Both the position numbers and the translations under genes were made by a program. Below are positions 40,069 to 48,535 of a DNA stretch of 64,000 nucleotides, one piece after another; within the stretch, counting starts at the first letter, position 1, and every line of letters begins with the position of its first letter. The stretch covers positions 62,001-126,000 of the forward strand of contig WTWZ01000002.1 in the NCBI GenBank assembly GCA_009773765.1. Reading direction: 5' to 3'. The notes under the pieces are model-generated. The model did not search any database. It was not told where the DNA came from and saw nothing but the letters and a program-made list of their open reading frames with translations. The stretch comes from Prolixibacteraceae bacterium. GTDB taxonomy: Bacteria > Bacteroidota > Bacteroidia > Bacteroidales > Prolixibacteraceae.

Positions 40069-40389
40069 TTACAAGAATGTTAGTCCGACTTTTTTATTTA
40101 GACCCTTCTCGAAAATCCTAATCAGCGTCGATAATTGAATATTGCCTTTGGCGTTTTCAATTTTTGAAATATAGCTTTTTTTGGTTCCTGCTTTTATCGC
40201 AAGTTGTTCTTGTGTCATATTTGCAGTTTTTCTTGCTTCCTTAAGCATCTCGCTTACGATGAACATTTGAGCACTTTCTTCATATTCATTGCGGCTTTCA
40301 GTCCCAATTTTGCCGTACTCTTTTTCTATGAGTTCATCAAATGTTTTTATTCCTTTATAATCAGTCATGTTTTTATTTTTTAAATTCAA
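40069..40389 (-). CDS. HigA-like XRE antitoxin
   Basis: KEARKTANMTQEQLAIKAGTKKSYISKIENAKGNIQLSTLIRIFEKGL. Confidence 0.88.
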   Translation of the reverse strand: MNLKNKNMTDYKGIKTFDELIEKEYGKIGTESRNEYEESAQMFIVSEMLKEARKTANMTQEQLAIKAGTKKSYISKIENAKGNIQLSTLIRIFEKGLNKKVGLTFL

Positions 40390-40708
40390 AATACTCTCTC
40401 TTTATCCTCATTGCCTTTTCAATCTCATTAATTGGCGTTTTTTGTGTCTTTTTTTGAAAACCGTTAAATAGCACAATCAGCTTTCCTTCGTCAAAACAAC
40501 AGAATACTCGGTAAATATTTGATTGGTACTCAATTCGTATTTTATAAAGTCCATAATATCCTGTCATGGGAGATAGAAACTTTTCCGGTACTCTGTCAAC
40601 CTGCTTTATTAGTTCAAGTACATACTGAACTTGCTGTTTTACCTTTATATCCAGCTTTTTATAAAAGTCAGTGAAGTAGTCTCCATGAAATATTATTTGT
40701 CTATCCAT
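40373..40708 (-). CDS. HigB/RelE-like toxin (phage-derived Gp49-like)
   Basis: Overlaps the antitoxin start; LYKIRIEYQSNIYRVFCCFDEGKLIVLFNGFQKKTQKTPINEIEKA. Confidence 0.88.
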   Translation of the reverse strand: MDRQIIFHGDYFTDFYKKLDIKVKQQVQYVLELIKQVDRVPEKFLSPMTGYYGLYKIRIEYQSNIYRVFCCFDEGKLIVLFNGFQKKTQKTPINEIEKAMRIKREYFEFKK

Positions 40709-40825
40709 ACGCGAAAAGTTATCTCCAAAGATAACAAGTCTTTTTCGAATTCCAAATACCTTAGTAAAAATGTAGTGTCTTTCATGGACCGGGTATTATG
40801 CGCCATACTTAATACCCCGAAGTTA

Positions 40826-41320
40826 TTATACTTTTTTAATAATGCCATTATCTTTAACTTGCTTCTGTTCTGTTTCCATATTGCTTTTTATTCCTTCAAA
40901 AAAATCCAGAATCGTTGTTCGTGCCGGGAAATAAAAGTAAGTAAAACCGAAGTATTTTACCTCGCCGGTTTTCCGTTTAATCCTGATTTTCTGCGGTTCG
41001 CGTTCTATTTTCCGGATTTCGGTTAACCTGATGTTAACAGGTTCACTGTTATTTGGCAAATGGTAATTAAGTTCGTTTTCATCCCATGAAACAAAGTATT
41101 TATTGTTGTCTAAGTTATTCCGGGCAATATACACGCCAATAGCTCCCTGAAATGCGAGCATTACAAAAAGAGAAGTTTGCAGGTTGAAAATCCGGTAATT
41201 AAACCCCAGTTCCGAAATTAACCCTGCCAAACCCAAAACCGTCATTACGATGCAAAAGACAAGATAGAACCTCATCTGCTGTGAGTTGGTTTTGTATAAC
41301 TGAAATCGCTTTGGTTCCAT
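40826..41320 (-). CDS. Hypothetical membrane protein
   Basis: 164-aa ORF with two hydrophobic segments and a soluble tail; no family recognised. Confidence 0.55.
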   Translation of the reverse strand: MEPKRFQLYKTNSQQMRFYLVFCIVMTVLGLAGLISELGFNYRIFNLQTSLFVMLAFQGAIGVYIARNNLDNNKYFVSWDENELNYHLPNNSEPVNIRLTEIRKIEREPQKIRIKRKTGEVKYFGFTYFYFPARTTILDFFEGIKSNMETEQKQVKDNGIIKKV

Positions 41321-41326
41321 ATATTT

Positions 41327-41524
41327 CTAATGTTTTTCTATCTCTTTTTCCCCGGAACGGAGAAACTCAAGGATTGTTTTATTAAAATTCTGTAAGCAAC
41401 TGTAGTATAACCGGTTTGCAGCCCCGTTCCAAAATCTCCTATCAGCCAGTGATTTGGCTTCGTTAAATGTTACCTGTGCTTTTTCAATGAGATAACGGAT
41501 GATATCATCTTTTAAAAATGTCAA
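41327..41524 (-). pseudogene. Truncated HEPN-domain protein
   Basis: IEKAQVTFNEAKSLADRRFWNGAANRLYYSC then loss of the rest. Confidence 0.6.
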
Positions 41525-41828
41525 ATTTCAACACCTTCTTTAATAACGTTTTTGTACAATAAAGTTATTTATAATTATTCCACTGCTCCTGCGAAAGAAT
41601 AAGTGTACTGATTACTTCTTCGGCTTCAAGTTCTGTATCAATTAACCCGGTTCTGAATTGTCGCTTTATCTTTTCGTTAACCATCAATGAAGAAATAATC
41701 AGAAAATCCCAGTCGGAATTGGTCTTTGAATCGCCCCTTGCCCGCGACCCAAAAAGAATCACCCTGCCCCGTGGGTCGAGTTTTCTGATGGATTCTTTTA
41801 CTTAATATACCAGTTCCTGCTGTTTCAT
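41521..41828 (-). pseudogene. MNT-type minimal nucleotidyltransferase, partner of the HEPN fragment
   Basis: MKQQELVY*VKESIRKLDPRGRVILFGSRARGDSKTNSDWDFLI...; in-frame TAA at 41802-41804, 3' end out of frame relative to a NVIKEGVEI* tail. Confidence 0.75.
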
Positions 41829-41854
41829 AACATCAAATTTAAAAAACTAAAATT

Positions 41855-42040
41855 ACTTCTTCAAATCCGCATAACTAATCAGCTTTATCCCCTTTTTCTG
41901 AATTGTCTGTTTCACTTTTTCGCTGGTAAAAACGCGGGTCACCCATTCGCGGTCGAGGCCAACGTTATCGTAGCCTTTGTGGCCGACGGTTTTCATTTCG
42001 TCGGTGTTTTTGGCAGGGTGTTCAACAAAAAATGGTATTT
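41855..42040 (-). pseudogene. Unidentified C-terminal gene fragment
   Basis: ...EHPAKNTDEMKTVGHKGYDNVGLDREWVTRVFTSEKVKQTIQKKGIKLISYADLKK* with no start in frame. Confidence 0.4.
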
Positions 42041-42059
42041 TCCTTTAAAAAGTTATGTA

Positions 42060-42365
42060 TTAGTTGTTTTCTGCAGTATTATCAGAATTTTCGCCATTGC
42101 CTGTGAACGACTTTGCAATGGAATGTGCTGCCAGAGGAGCGGTAAGAAAAATAAAAATGATAATCAGCAACGATTTCATATACACAGGGAATATGTTGAA
42201 AAACAGGCTGACACCAACTAACATTAGCAACAAACCAAAAGATGTGGCTTTTGTGGTTGCGTGTAACCGCCCGTATAAATCTTTAAAACGCAAAATCCCG
42301 ATGGCGGCAACCAGAATAAAAAAGGAACCCAGGAGTATAAATACAGATATGATTATTTTATTCAT
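42060..42365 (-). CDS. mrpG: Mrp/Mnh antiporter subunit G
   Basis: AAIGILRFKDLYGRLHATTKATSFGLLLMLVG. Confidence 0.93.
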   Translation of the reverse strand: MNKIIISVFILLGSFFILVAAIGILRFKDLYGRLHATTKATSFGLLLMLVGVSLFFNIFPVYMKSLLIIIFIFLTAPLAAHSIAKSFTGNGENSDNTAENN

Positions 42366-42633
42366 TTTTTTGCTTTAAATAGGTTGAAACTGCTATGGTG
42401 CCAATAAATGAAATTAACGAGATAATTACAGGTATATCGAAATACATTTCGTTGTTAATCAATACCGAATATACCAGAATTACGCCCATGATAATTGACG
42501 CAATCAGATCCATGGCGGCAATTCTGTCGTTAACAGACGGCCCTTTCAAAAGCCTGGCCAATGTGATTGTCATTGCGGCCATTAAAAATGCAAAAGCGAT
42601 GTACAAAACAATATTAGGTACGGGTTCTGTCAT
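42358..42633 (-). CDS. mrpF: Mrp/Mnh antiporter subunit F
   Basis: LARLLKGPSVNDRIAAMDLIASIIMGV. Confidence 0.93.
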   Translation of the reverse strand: MTEPVPNIVLYIAFAFLMAAMTITLARLLKGPSVNDRIAAMDLIASIIMGVILVYSVLINNEMYFDIPVIISLISFIGTIAVSTYLKQKNE

Positions 42634-42636
42634 TTG

Positions 42637-42969
42637 TTAATTTGTTATCCTTAAAATTCGTTTCTGAATACTTTCGATTTCTTCCATTGTTTTTTGGTGA
42701 TCGCTTATTAACAACGCATGTATAAGCAAAGTTTTTTTGTCTTCACAAATTTCAACACTAAGAGAGCCGGGGGTCATCGAAACCAGGTTGCTGAAAAGCA
42801 ACAAGCCCGCTGAAGATTTTATTTTGAGCGGGAATTCGATAAAGCCGGGTTGTGTTTTCATTTTTGGCGATAAAATAATATAAGCAATGTAAAAATTGGC
42901 TTTCACAAGTTCCGCCAGGTAAAACACAATAAACTCCGGAATATAATATAACAGCTTTAAACTTTTCAT
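42637..42969 (-). CDS. mrpE: Mrp/Mnh antiporter subunit E
   Basis: Na+/H+ antiporter subunit E pattern, LVSMTPGSLSVEI. Confidence 0.9.
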   Translation of the reverse strand: MKSLKLLYYIPEFIVFYLAELVKANFYIAYIILSPKMKTQPGFIEFPLKIKSSAGLLLFSNLVSMTPGSLSVEICEDKKTLLIHALLISDHQKTMEEIESIQKRILRITN

Positions 42970-44456
42970 GGTGTTCTGTTTCTTAAAACCATATCTATGT
43001 AAATGGCAGGTTCAATCAGTTGGTTAGCGGCTTCCATTGTATAAGTAAAAACCGTTGCCGCAAATATTCCCATCAAAACTGAAGCAGTTGCAAGAATTGC
43101 CAGTGGCACATAATCGGCCCAATTCAATTTGATTGATTCCTGGTTTTCGTGATTTTCAGGCTGTTTTTTCAGAAATGCCTCGTTCCAGATTTTAATCATT
43201 GAATACAGGGTTAAAAGACTGGTCAGCAGTGCAACAGTTGTAATGATGTAGCTACCACTTTCAATCCCCGCCTTAATCAGCATAAATTTGGCAAAAAACC
43301 CCGATAAAGGAGGAACACCAGCCAGTGCGAAAGCCGGTACAATAAACAACACGGCAAGCAGCGGGTTTTGTTTGTACAATCCGCCCACTTCTTTCAGGTG
43401 GAAAGAGCCTTTGGTTTTGGCAATCATCCCCGAGGCAATGAAAGCGCCTGTTTTGGCAATCATATTGTGCAGTGTAAAAAAAACCGCTCCGGCAATGGCC
43501 AAAGGGGTAAAAATACCAAGCCCCATAATCATATAACCTATCTGGCTGATAATGTGGTACGAGAGGATCCTTCGGGTTTCATAATACGATGCCGCTGCCA
43601 TTCCGCCAGTTACCATTGTAAGGCCGGCAACAATCAACAGCAGGTTATGCCAGAATTGCTGGTCGTGAACAAAAAAGAGCGTAAAGAACCTGATTAAAGT
43701 GTAAACTCCGACTTTGGTAAGCAGTCCGGCAAATAGCGATGTTATGGCAATATTTGGGGTATGATATGAAGAAGGTAACCAGAAAAACAGGGGAAAAACT
43801 GCCGCTTTGATTCCAAATGCCACGAAAAACAAAATTGATGAAGTGTTCATCAGCAGGGCCTGCCCGTCATTTTTGAGGATTTCGGCCAAGTGGGCCATGT
43901 TGAGCGTTCCTGTTTTTCCGTAGAGTAATCCAAGTCCGGCCAGGAACAGTAATGAACCCAACAAATTGAGGGCGAGGTATTTTATTCCACCTTCCAGTTG
44001 TTCCTTTTTTTTGCCCATTGTTATTAAAACGAACGATGAAATGAGCATTACTTCGAACCAAACATAAAGGTTGAAAACATCGCCAGTGGTGAATGCGCCA
44101 TTCATTCCCATAGTAAGGGTGAAAAAGAAAAAGTAAAAACGGGGCAATGGAAAATCATCAGGCAGAAAACGGATGGAGAACAGCGAAACAGCAATCAGGA
44201 TTAGCGATGAAACCATCAGCATCAGTGCGCTCAGGTAATCTACAACCAGCACAATGCCGAAGGGCGCTTCCCATCCGCCAACATTCAGGGTTAAAATCCC
44301 GCTGGTTTTTAACCGAAAAAAAAGCGCCAGCGAAACCACGAAAATGGCCAAACTTCCGAGCGGTCCTACCCAGCGGCAGGTTTTTGGCGTGCGGAAAACC
44401 AGCAAGCTGATGGCCAGCGCGAACGGAATCAAAATGGGCATTGCAACTATGGTCAT
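42966..44456 (-). CDS. mrpD: Mrp/Mnh antiporter subunit D
   Basis: NuoN-like: FTTGDVFNLYVWFEVMLISSFVL, KAAVFPLFFWLPSSYHTPNIAITSLFAGLLTKVGVY. Confidence 0.95.
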   Translation of the reverse strand: MTIVAMPILIPFALAISLLVFRTPKTCRWVGPLGSLAIFVVSLALFFRLKTSGILTLNVGGWEAPFGIVLVVDYLSALMLMVSSLILIAVSLFSIRFLPDDFPLPRFYFFFFTLTMGMNGAFTTGDVFNLYVWFEVMLISSFVLITMGKKKEQLEGGIKYLALNLLGSLLFLAGLGLLYGKTGTLNMAHLAEILKNDGQALLMNTSSILFFVAFGIKAAVFPLFFWLPSSYHTPNIAITSLFAGLLTKVGVYTLIRFFTLFFVHDQQFWHNLLLIVAGLTMVTGGMAAASYYETRRILSYHIISQIGYMIMGLGIFTPLAIAGAVFFTLHNMIAKTGAFIASGMIAKTKGSFHLKEVGGLYKQNPLLAVLFIVPAFALAGVPPLSGFFAKFMLIKAGIESGSYIITTVALLTSLLTLYSMIKIWNEAFLKKQPENHENQESIKLNWADYVPLAILATASVLMGIFAATVFTYTMEAANQLIEPAIYIDMVLRNRTP

Positions 44457-44803
44457 TTTTGTGAATCGGTTTGTTTTAACTGGTCCAAATCATCGGTTCC
44501 GGTAACTTCGAAGAATTTGTATTTCAGGGCGAGGATAAACACCACCATGCCCAGCCCGATTACGATTGCGGTTAAAACCAGCGCCTGTGGCAGCGGGTCG
44601 GCCAGTTGTGCAGAGTTTGTTGTTGTGCCGTCAACAAATGCGGGGCTTCCGTGGATGAGCCCTGCCGAGAGAAAAACCAGCAGGTTGGTGGCATTGCCCA
44701 TAAAAATTATCCCGATGATAAATTTCAGAATACTCCTTCGCAGCAGCATGTAAACACCTGCCGTGTATAAAATGCCAACTAATATTGCCAGTACTACTTC
44801 CAT
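44453..44803 (-). CDS. mrpC: Mrp/Mnh antiporter subunit C
   Basis: NuoK-like: GNATNLLVFLSAGLIHGSPAF, DPLPQALVLTAIVIG. Confidence 0.94.
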   Translation of the reverse strand: MEVVLAILVGILYTAGVYMLLRRSILKFIIGIIFMGNATNLLVFLSAGLIHGSPAFVDGTTTNSAQLADPLPQALVLTAIVIGLGMVVFILALKYKFFEVTGTDDLDQLKQTDSQK

Positions 44804-45219
44804 ATTTTTTCGTAAGATAATGAAAACAAAAACAATAAAGTAACTCCAATTACCGTAAAGAATACGCCAATATCGAACAGAAAAGGGGTGCCAAATTTAA
44901 ATCCTTCCGTAAAAGGAAAAGGAATTGTAAACCAAACACCTTGCATTATAGCAGTTTTCAAAAACACGCCAGGCCAGATGCTTATAAAAATAAGGATTAA
45001 CCCAATCCCCATATAACCTTCGGGTTTTATTTTTATCTCTTTTTTAAGGAGTTCGGGGGTAAAGGCAAAACCTTTGTACGCCAGCGAAAGCCCGGCAAGT
45101 AAACCACCAATAAACCCGCCGCCCGGATAATTGTGGCCGCGAATTAAAATGATGACCGAAAAAATCACCAGCAGCCATCTTACATATTTCGATGCAATTT
45201 GCAGAATTACTGAATTCAT
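44794..45219 (-). CDS. mrpB: Mrp/Mnh antiporter subunit B
   Basis: RGHNYPGGGFIGGLLAG; LFDIGVFFTVIGVTL. Confidence 0.94.
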   Translation of the reverse strand: MNSVILQIASKYVRWLLVIFSVIILIRGHNYPGGGFIGGLLAGLSLAYKGFAFTPELLKKEIKIKPEGYMGIGLILIFISIWPGVFLKTAIMQGVWFTIPFPFTEGFKFGTPFLFDIGVFFTVIGVTLLFLFSLSYEKIWK

Positions 45220-47522
45220 GTTTTTGGTTTTTTTGAGTTTAATAAAACCGAAACGCCAAGCGCAGCCACAACCAATACTGTCACTTCGCCTAATGTGTCA
45301 AGCGCCCTGAAATCGACAAGGATTACATTGACAACGTTTTTACCAAAAGCTTTATCATAACTGTTGGCCATAAAATACTCTGAGATAGGGTTATTAAAAT
45401 CAACATTAATGGCTTTAATAGCTACAAGTGTCATTGCGCTGCCAAAAATAGATGCAACAATTAAGTCGCGTATTTTGGTTGCTTTTGCGGAAAGTCTGGC
45501 AAAAACAGGAAGCCGCTGCAAAATTAGCATAAACATAACAACCATAAGCGTTTCGGCCAGAATTTGAGTGATTGCCAGGTCAACGGCACTGTAATACAGA
45601 AAAATCAGGGACAGGCCGTAACCGGTAACACCCATTGCAATAATGGCCGCAATCCGGGAGCGTGTAAGCACGGTAAACAACGTGGCCAAAACAATTATCA
45701 GAACCAAACCGGAGATGTAAAATGGTTGAAAAGTGATTGATGTTTCCAAATGCCAGCCTCGTGTAAAATACAATTGCAGCCAAAGCAGGGCGGCAGTAAA
45801 AAGTATGATTGTGAGTATGTAATACCGGTGGTAACCGTGTTGCATCACCTTTGTTTTACTAACTGAAATGGCAACAAATTTTTCGAGCGCATAGGAAAAA
45901 ACCTCCGGGAACCTGACAGGGAAAATTATCTTGTTAATTTTTCGCCACTTTTCCTCAATCCAATCTTTTTTAATCAGAATATATGAAAGTAATGCCCCCG
46001 CTGCAACTGTAGCCAGGCTCAAAAAAAGTACCAGGTTGAAACCGTGCCAGAGTTTGAGTTCCGCTTTAACCGGTTCAGCATAAATAACACTCATAGCAGG
46101 ATCAATAATCCATTTGCCCAGAAAGTTGGGAGAAATTCCAAAAATAAGGCTGAGCAAAACCAACAATCCCGGCCCCAAAACAAACATCACATTTTTAATT
46201 TTGGAAACATTGTAGCTGTTTTTTGGTTTTCCGAGAAATACTTTAAAAATCAAGCGCATGGATACTGCAAACATGAAAATATTGGAGATTACCCCAAAAA
46301 TAAAAATCAGCGACCCAAAACCCGGCGACTGCACTTTGGCCTCGTAAATCAGCTCTTTGCCCAGAAAACCGAGCATTGGCGGCAATCCGGCCATCGAAAG
46401 CAGTGCAAGCAGTGCTATACCAAAAGTGATGGGGAACGATTTCTTTAAACCGCCAAGCTCGTTCAGGTCGCGTGTCCCGGTTTTCTTTTCAATAAAACCG
46501 GCAACCATAAAGAGCGAGGCTTTGTAAAATGCGTGGATGAAAAGGAACAAAACGGCTGCTTTTATCGAAAGCCTGGTGTCGATACCGATAAGCAGCACCA
46601 GTATTCCAAGCGCATTGATGGTGGTGTAAGCTAAAATGATTTTTAAATCGGTTTGGGTAATGGCAAAATAAGAGCCAATAAGCATGGTTATAACGCCAAA
46701 CAGCGGAACGATAAAAGTCCATTCGGCAGTTCCGCCAAGCGCGGGACTTAACCTTGCCAGCAGAAAAACGCCAGCCTTAACCATGGTTGCAGAATGCAGG
46801 TAAGCGCTCACGGGCGCGGGCGCCTGCATGGCTTCCGGTAGCCAGAAATGAAACGGGAACTGCGCCGATTTGGTAAAAACCCCAAGTAAAATCAATAACA
46901 GTCCCGGTAAGTACAAACTGCTTTCTTTTATTTTTTCTGAACCTGCAATCCAATCGTTAAGCGAATAACTGTCAACCACACTTCCAATCAAAAGGATGCC
47001 TGCCAAAAGCCCAAGCCCTCCAAAAAAGGTAATTACCAGGGATTGAAAAGCGGCTTTTCGGGCTACTTCTTTTTCATGAAAAAAGCTGATTAAAAAAAAG
47101 GAGAGCACAGTTGTAAATTCCCAGAAAATAAAAAGCTGAATTAAGTTGGACGACATTACCAAACCCAACATGGCGCCGCTGAACAGGAATAAAAAAAAGA
47201 AGAATTTATCGGTGTAATCATAGCTTTTCATGTACGAATGGGCGTAAAGAAAAACTGAGGCGCCAATTCCGCTAACCAGAAGTGCAAAAGCAAGGCTTAA
47301 CCCATCGAGCAGGAATTCGATATTCAGCCCCAACTCAGGAATCCAGTGCGCAAAAAGTATTATCGGTTTTTCAGCCGAAATGAACTGAATTTTACTTGCG
47401 AACCAGATAAAAGCAGCCAAATGCACAACTGCAATTAAAACACCTTTTTGTAATTTTATTGACTTTGGCAGTAAAAAAATCCCAACCGCCAGTAAAAAAT
47501 ATATGATTAATAAATTCAGCAT
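45216..47522 (-). CDS. mrpA: Mrp/Mnh antiporter subunit A with fused MbhD/MbhE region
   Basis: FWEFTTVLSFFLI; KSAQFPFHFWLPEAMQAPAPVSAYLHSATMVKAGVF; C-terminal DLAITQILAETLMVVMF and FRALDTLGEVTVLVVAALGV. Confidence 0.95.
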   Translation of the reverse strand: MLNLLIIYFLLAVGIFLLPKSIKLQKGVLIAVVHLAAFIWFASKIQFISAEKPIILFAHWIPELGLNIEFLLDGLSLAFALLVSGIGASVFLYAHSYMKSYDYTDKFFFFLFLFSGAMLGLVMSSNLIQLFIFWEFTTVLSFFLISFFHEKEVARKAAFQSLVITFFGGLGLLAGILLIGSVVDSYSLNDWIAGSEKIKESSLYLPGLLLILLGVFTKSAQFPFHFWLPEAMQAPAPVSAYLHSATMVKAGVFLLARLSPALGGTAEWTFIVPLFGVITMLIGSYFAITQTDLKIILAYTTINALGILVLLIGIDTRLSIKAAVLFLFIHAFYKASLFMVAGFIEKKTGTRDLNELGGLKKSFPITFGIALLALLSMAGLPPMLGFLGKELIYEAKVQSPGFGSLIFIFGVISNIFMFAVSMRLIFKVFLGKPKNSYNVSKIKNVMFVLGPGLLVLLSLIFGISPNFLGKWIIDPAMSVIYAEPVKAELKLWHGFNLVLFLSLATVAAGALLSYILIKKDWIEEKWRKINKIIFPVRFPEVFSYALEKFVAISVSKTKVMQHGYHRYYILTIILFTAALLWLQLYFTRGWHLETSITFQPFYISGLVLIIVLATLFTVLTRSRIAAIIAMGVTGYGLSLIFLYYSAVDLAITQILAETLMVVMFMLILQRLPVFARLSAKATKIRDLIVASIFGSAMTLVAIKAINVDFNNPISEYFMANSYDKAFGKNVVNVILVDFRALDTLGEVTVLVVAALGVSVLLNSKKPKT

Positions 47523-47552
47523 CAGAAATGCAAAATTTTTAAAACGGGTGAA

Positions 47553-48461
47553 TTATTTTTTTAATAAACCAATTGGATCGACAATGGTTTTAAAATAATG
47601 GTCAATATCATTGTTGTTTGCAGAAGCCGTAAGACTAAGCACAGGTACTTTAGACAAATTGATTATGTGGTGTGCAAAAGCGCCGATATAATTGTTGTAA
47701 GTAAAACCCTCCTGATGGGTCATCACAATAATCATGTCGGCCTCAATTTCCTCGGCATATTCGAGTACACGCATAAACGGCGGTTTTTTTGATATTTCAA
47801 ATACCTTAAAAAGAGTCTTGATACCATTGGCATTCAAAAATTTTTCCGCTGCTTTCAGTTTTTTGTAAATCAGGCTTTCGCTTATCTTAATCCCGCCAAT
47901 TAATGCCGAAACCAGGTGGATTTCGGAATTATAATTCTTTCCGTACATCAGCGCTGCTTTCAGGTTTTTTTCGGTATCGCGGGTTAAATCGAGTGGTAAA
48001 ACAATTTTGTTCTTCACTTTTACAGGCGTACCTTTTACGGTCAGCACCGGAACGGTTGATTTCAGGGTTACGTGGAAAACAGTTGTTCCCAGTTCGGTAT
48101 CAGGTTCCATGCAATCGTGGTTTTCGCCAAGAACAACCATTTTAATCTCCGATTGCCGGGCTGCCTCCAGTATTTTAATGTAAGGTTTTCCGAGTTCGAC
48201 CAAGGTGCCAAATTTAACATTTGGCCAATTTTTTTGAAGCGAATTTGTAAGTTTAAGTAATTTATCCTTTGCCTGGTTGGTAATTTTCACCAGTTCATTG
48301 CCGGAAGAAAAGAATTCCATTAACAAGCCGGGGGTTTCAATTACATTCATTAAAATTACTTCGCCGTTTTGGCTGCTTGCCAATTGTGCTGCATATTGCG
48401 CCGCTTTTAACGAAGGCTCGTTAAAATCAACCGGTACGAGTATTGTTGTATAATCTTTCAT
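47553..48461 (-). CDS. Universal stress protein, two UspA domains
   Basis: MKDYTTILVPVDFNEPSLKAAQYAAQLA; second half NKIVLPLDLTRDTEKNLKAALMYGKNY. Confidence 0.88.
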   Translation of the reverse strand: MKDYTTILVPVDFNEPSLKAAQYAAQLASSQNGEVILMNVIETPGLLMEFFSSGNELVKITNQAKDKLLKLTNSLQKNWPNVKFGTLVELGKPYIKILEAARQSEIKMVVLGENHDCMEPDTELGTTVFHVTLKSTVPVLTVKGTPVKVKNKIVLPLDLTRDTEKNLKAALMYGKNYNSEIHLVSALIGGIKISESLIYKKLKAAEKFLNANGIKTLFKVFEISKKPPFMRVLEYAEEIEADMIIVMTHQEGFTYNNYIGAFAHHIINLSKVPVLSLTASANNNDIDHYFKTIVDPIGLLKK

Positions 48462-48535
48462 TTTTTTCTTTGTTTTCTTTTCTCCACAATATTCAACCAA
48501 TAAAACCGGTAATTTGTTTTGATAAAAAACCGAAA

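Noticed and set aside
38551-40070. Similar GTTAyTGGTGCGT-like strings at 38554 and 40051 as integron attC or element ends
   Set aside because: Only about 12 shared bases, no paired R'/L' boxes or foldable attC structure that I could draw, and no integrase in the window.
41565-41804. Stop-codon recoding (TAA as sense) in the MNT gene
   Set aside because: The 3' tail is also out of frame and the HEPN partner is truncated; neighbouring genes use TAA as normal stops, so decay is the simpler reading.
42060-47522. Mrp antiporter cluster as a novel complex I-like system
   Set aside because: Gene order and content (A with MbhD/E, B, C, D, E, F, G) fit a standard Mrp/Mnh operon.
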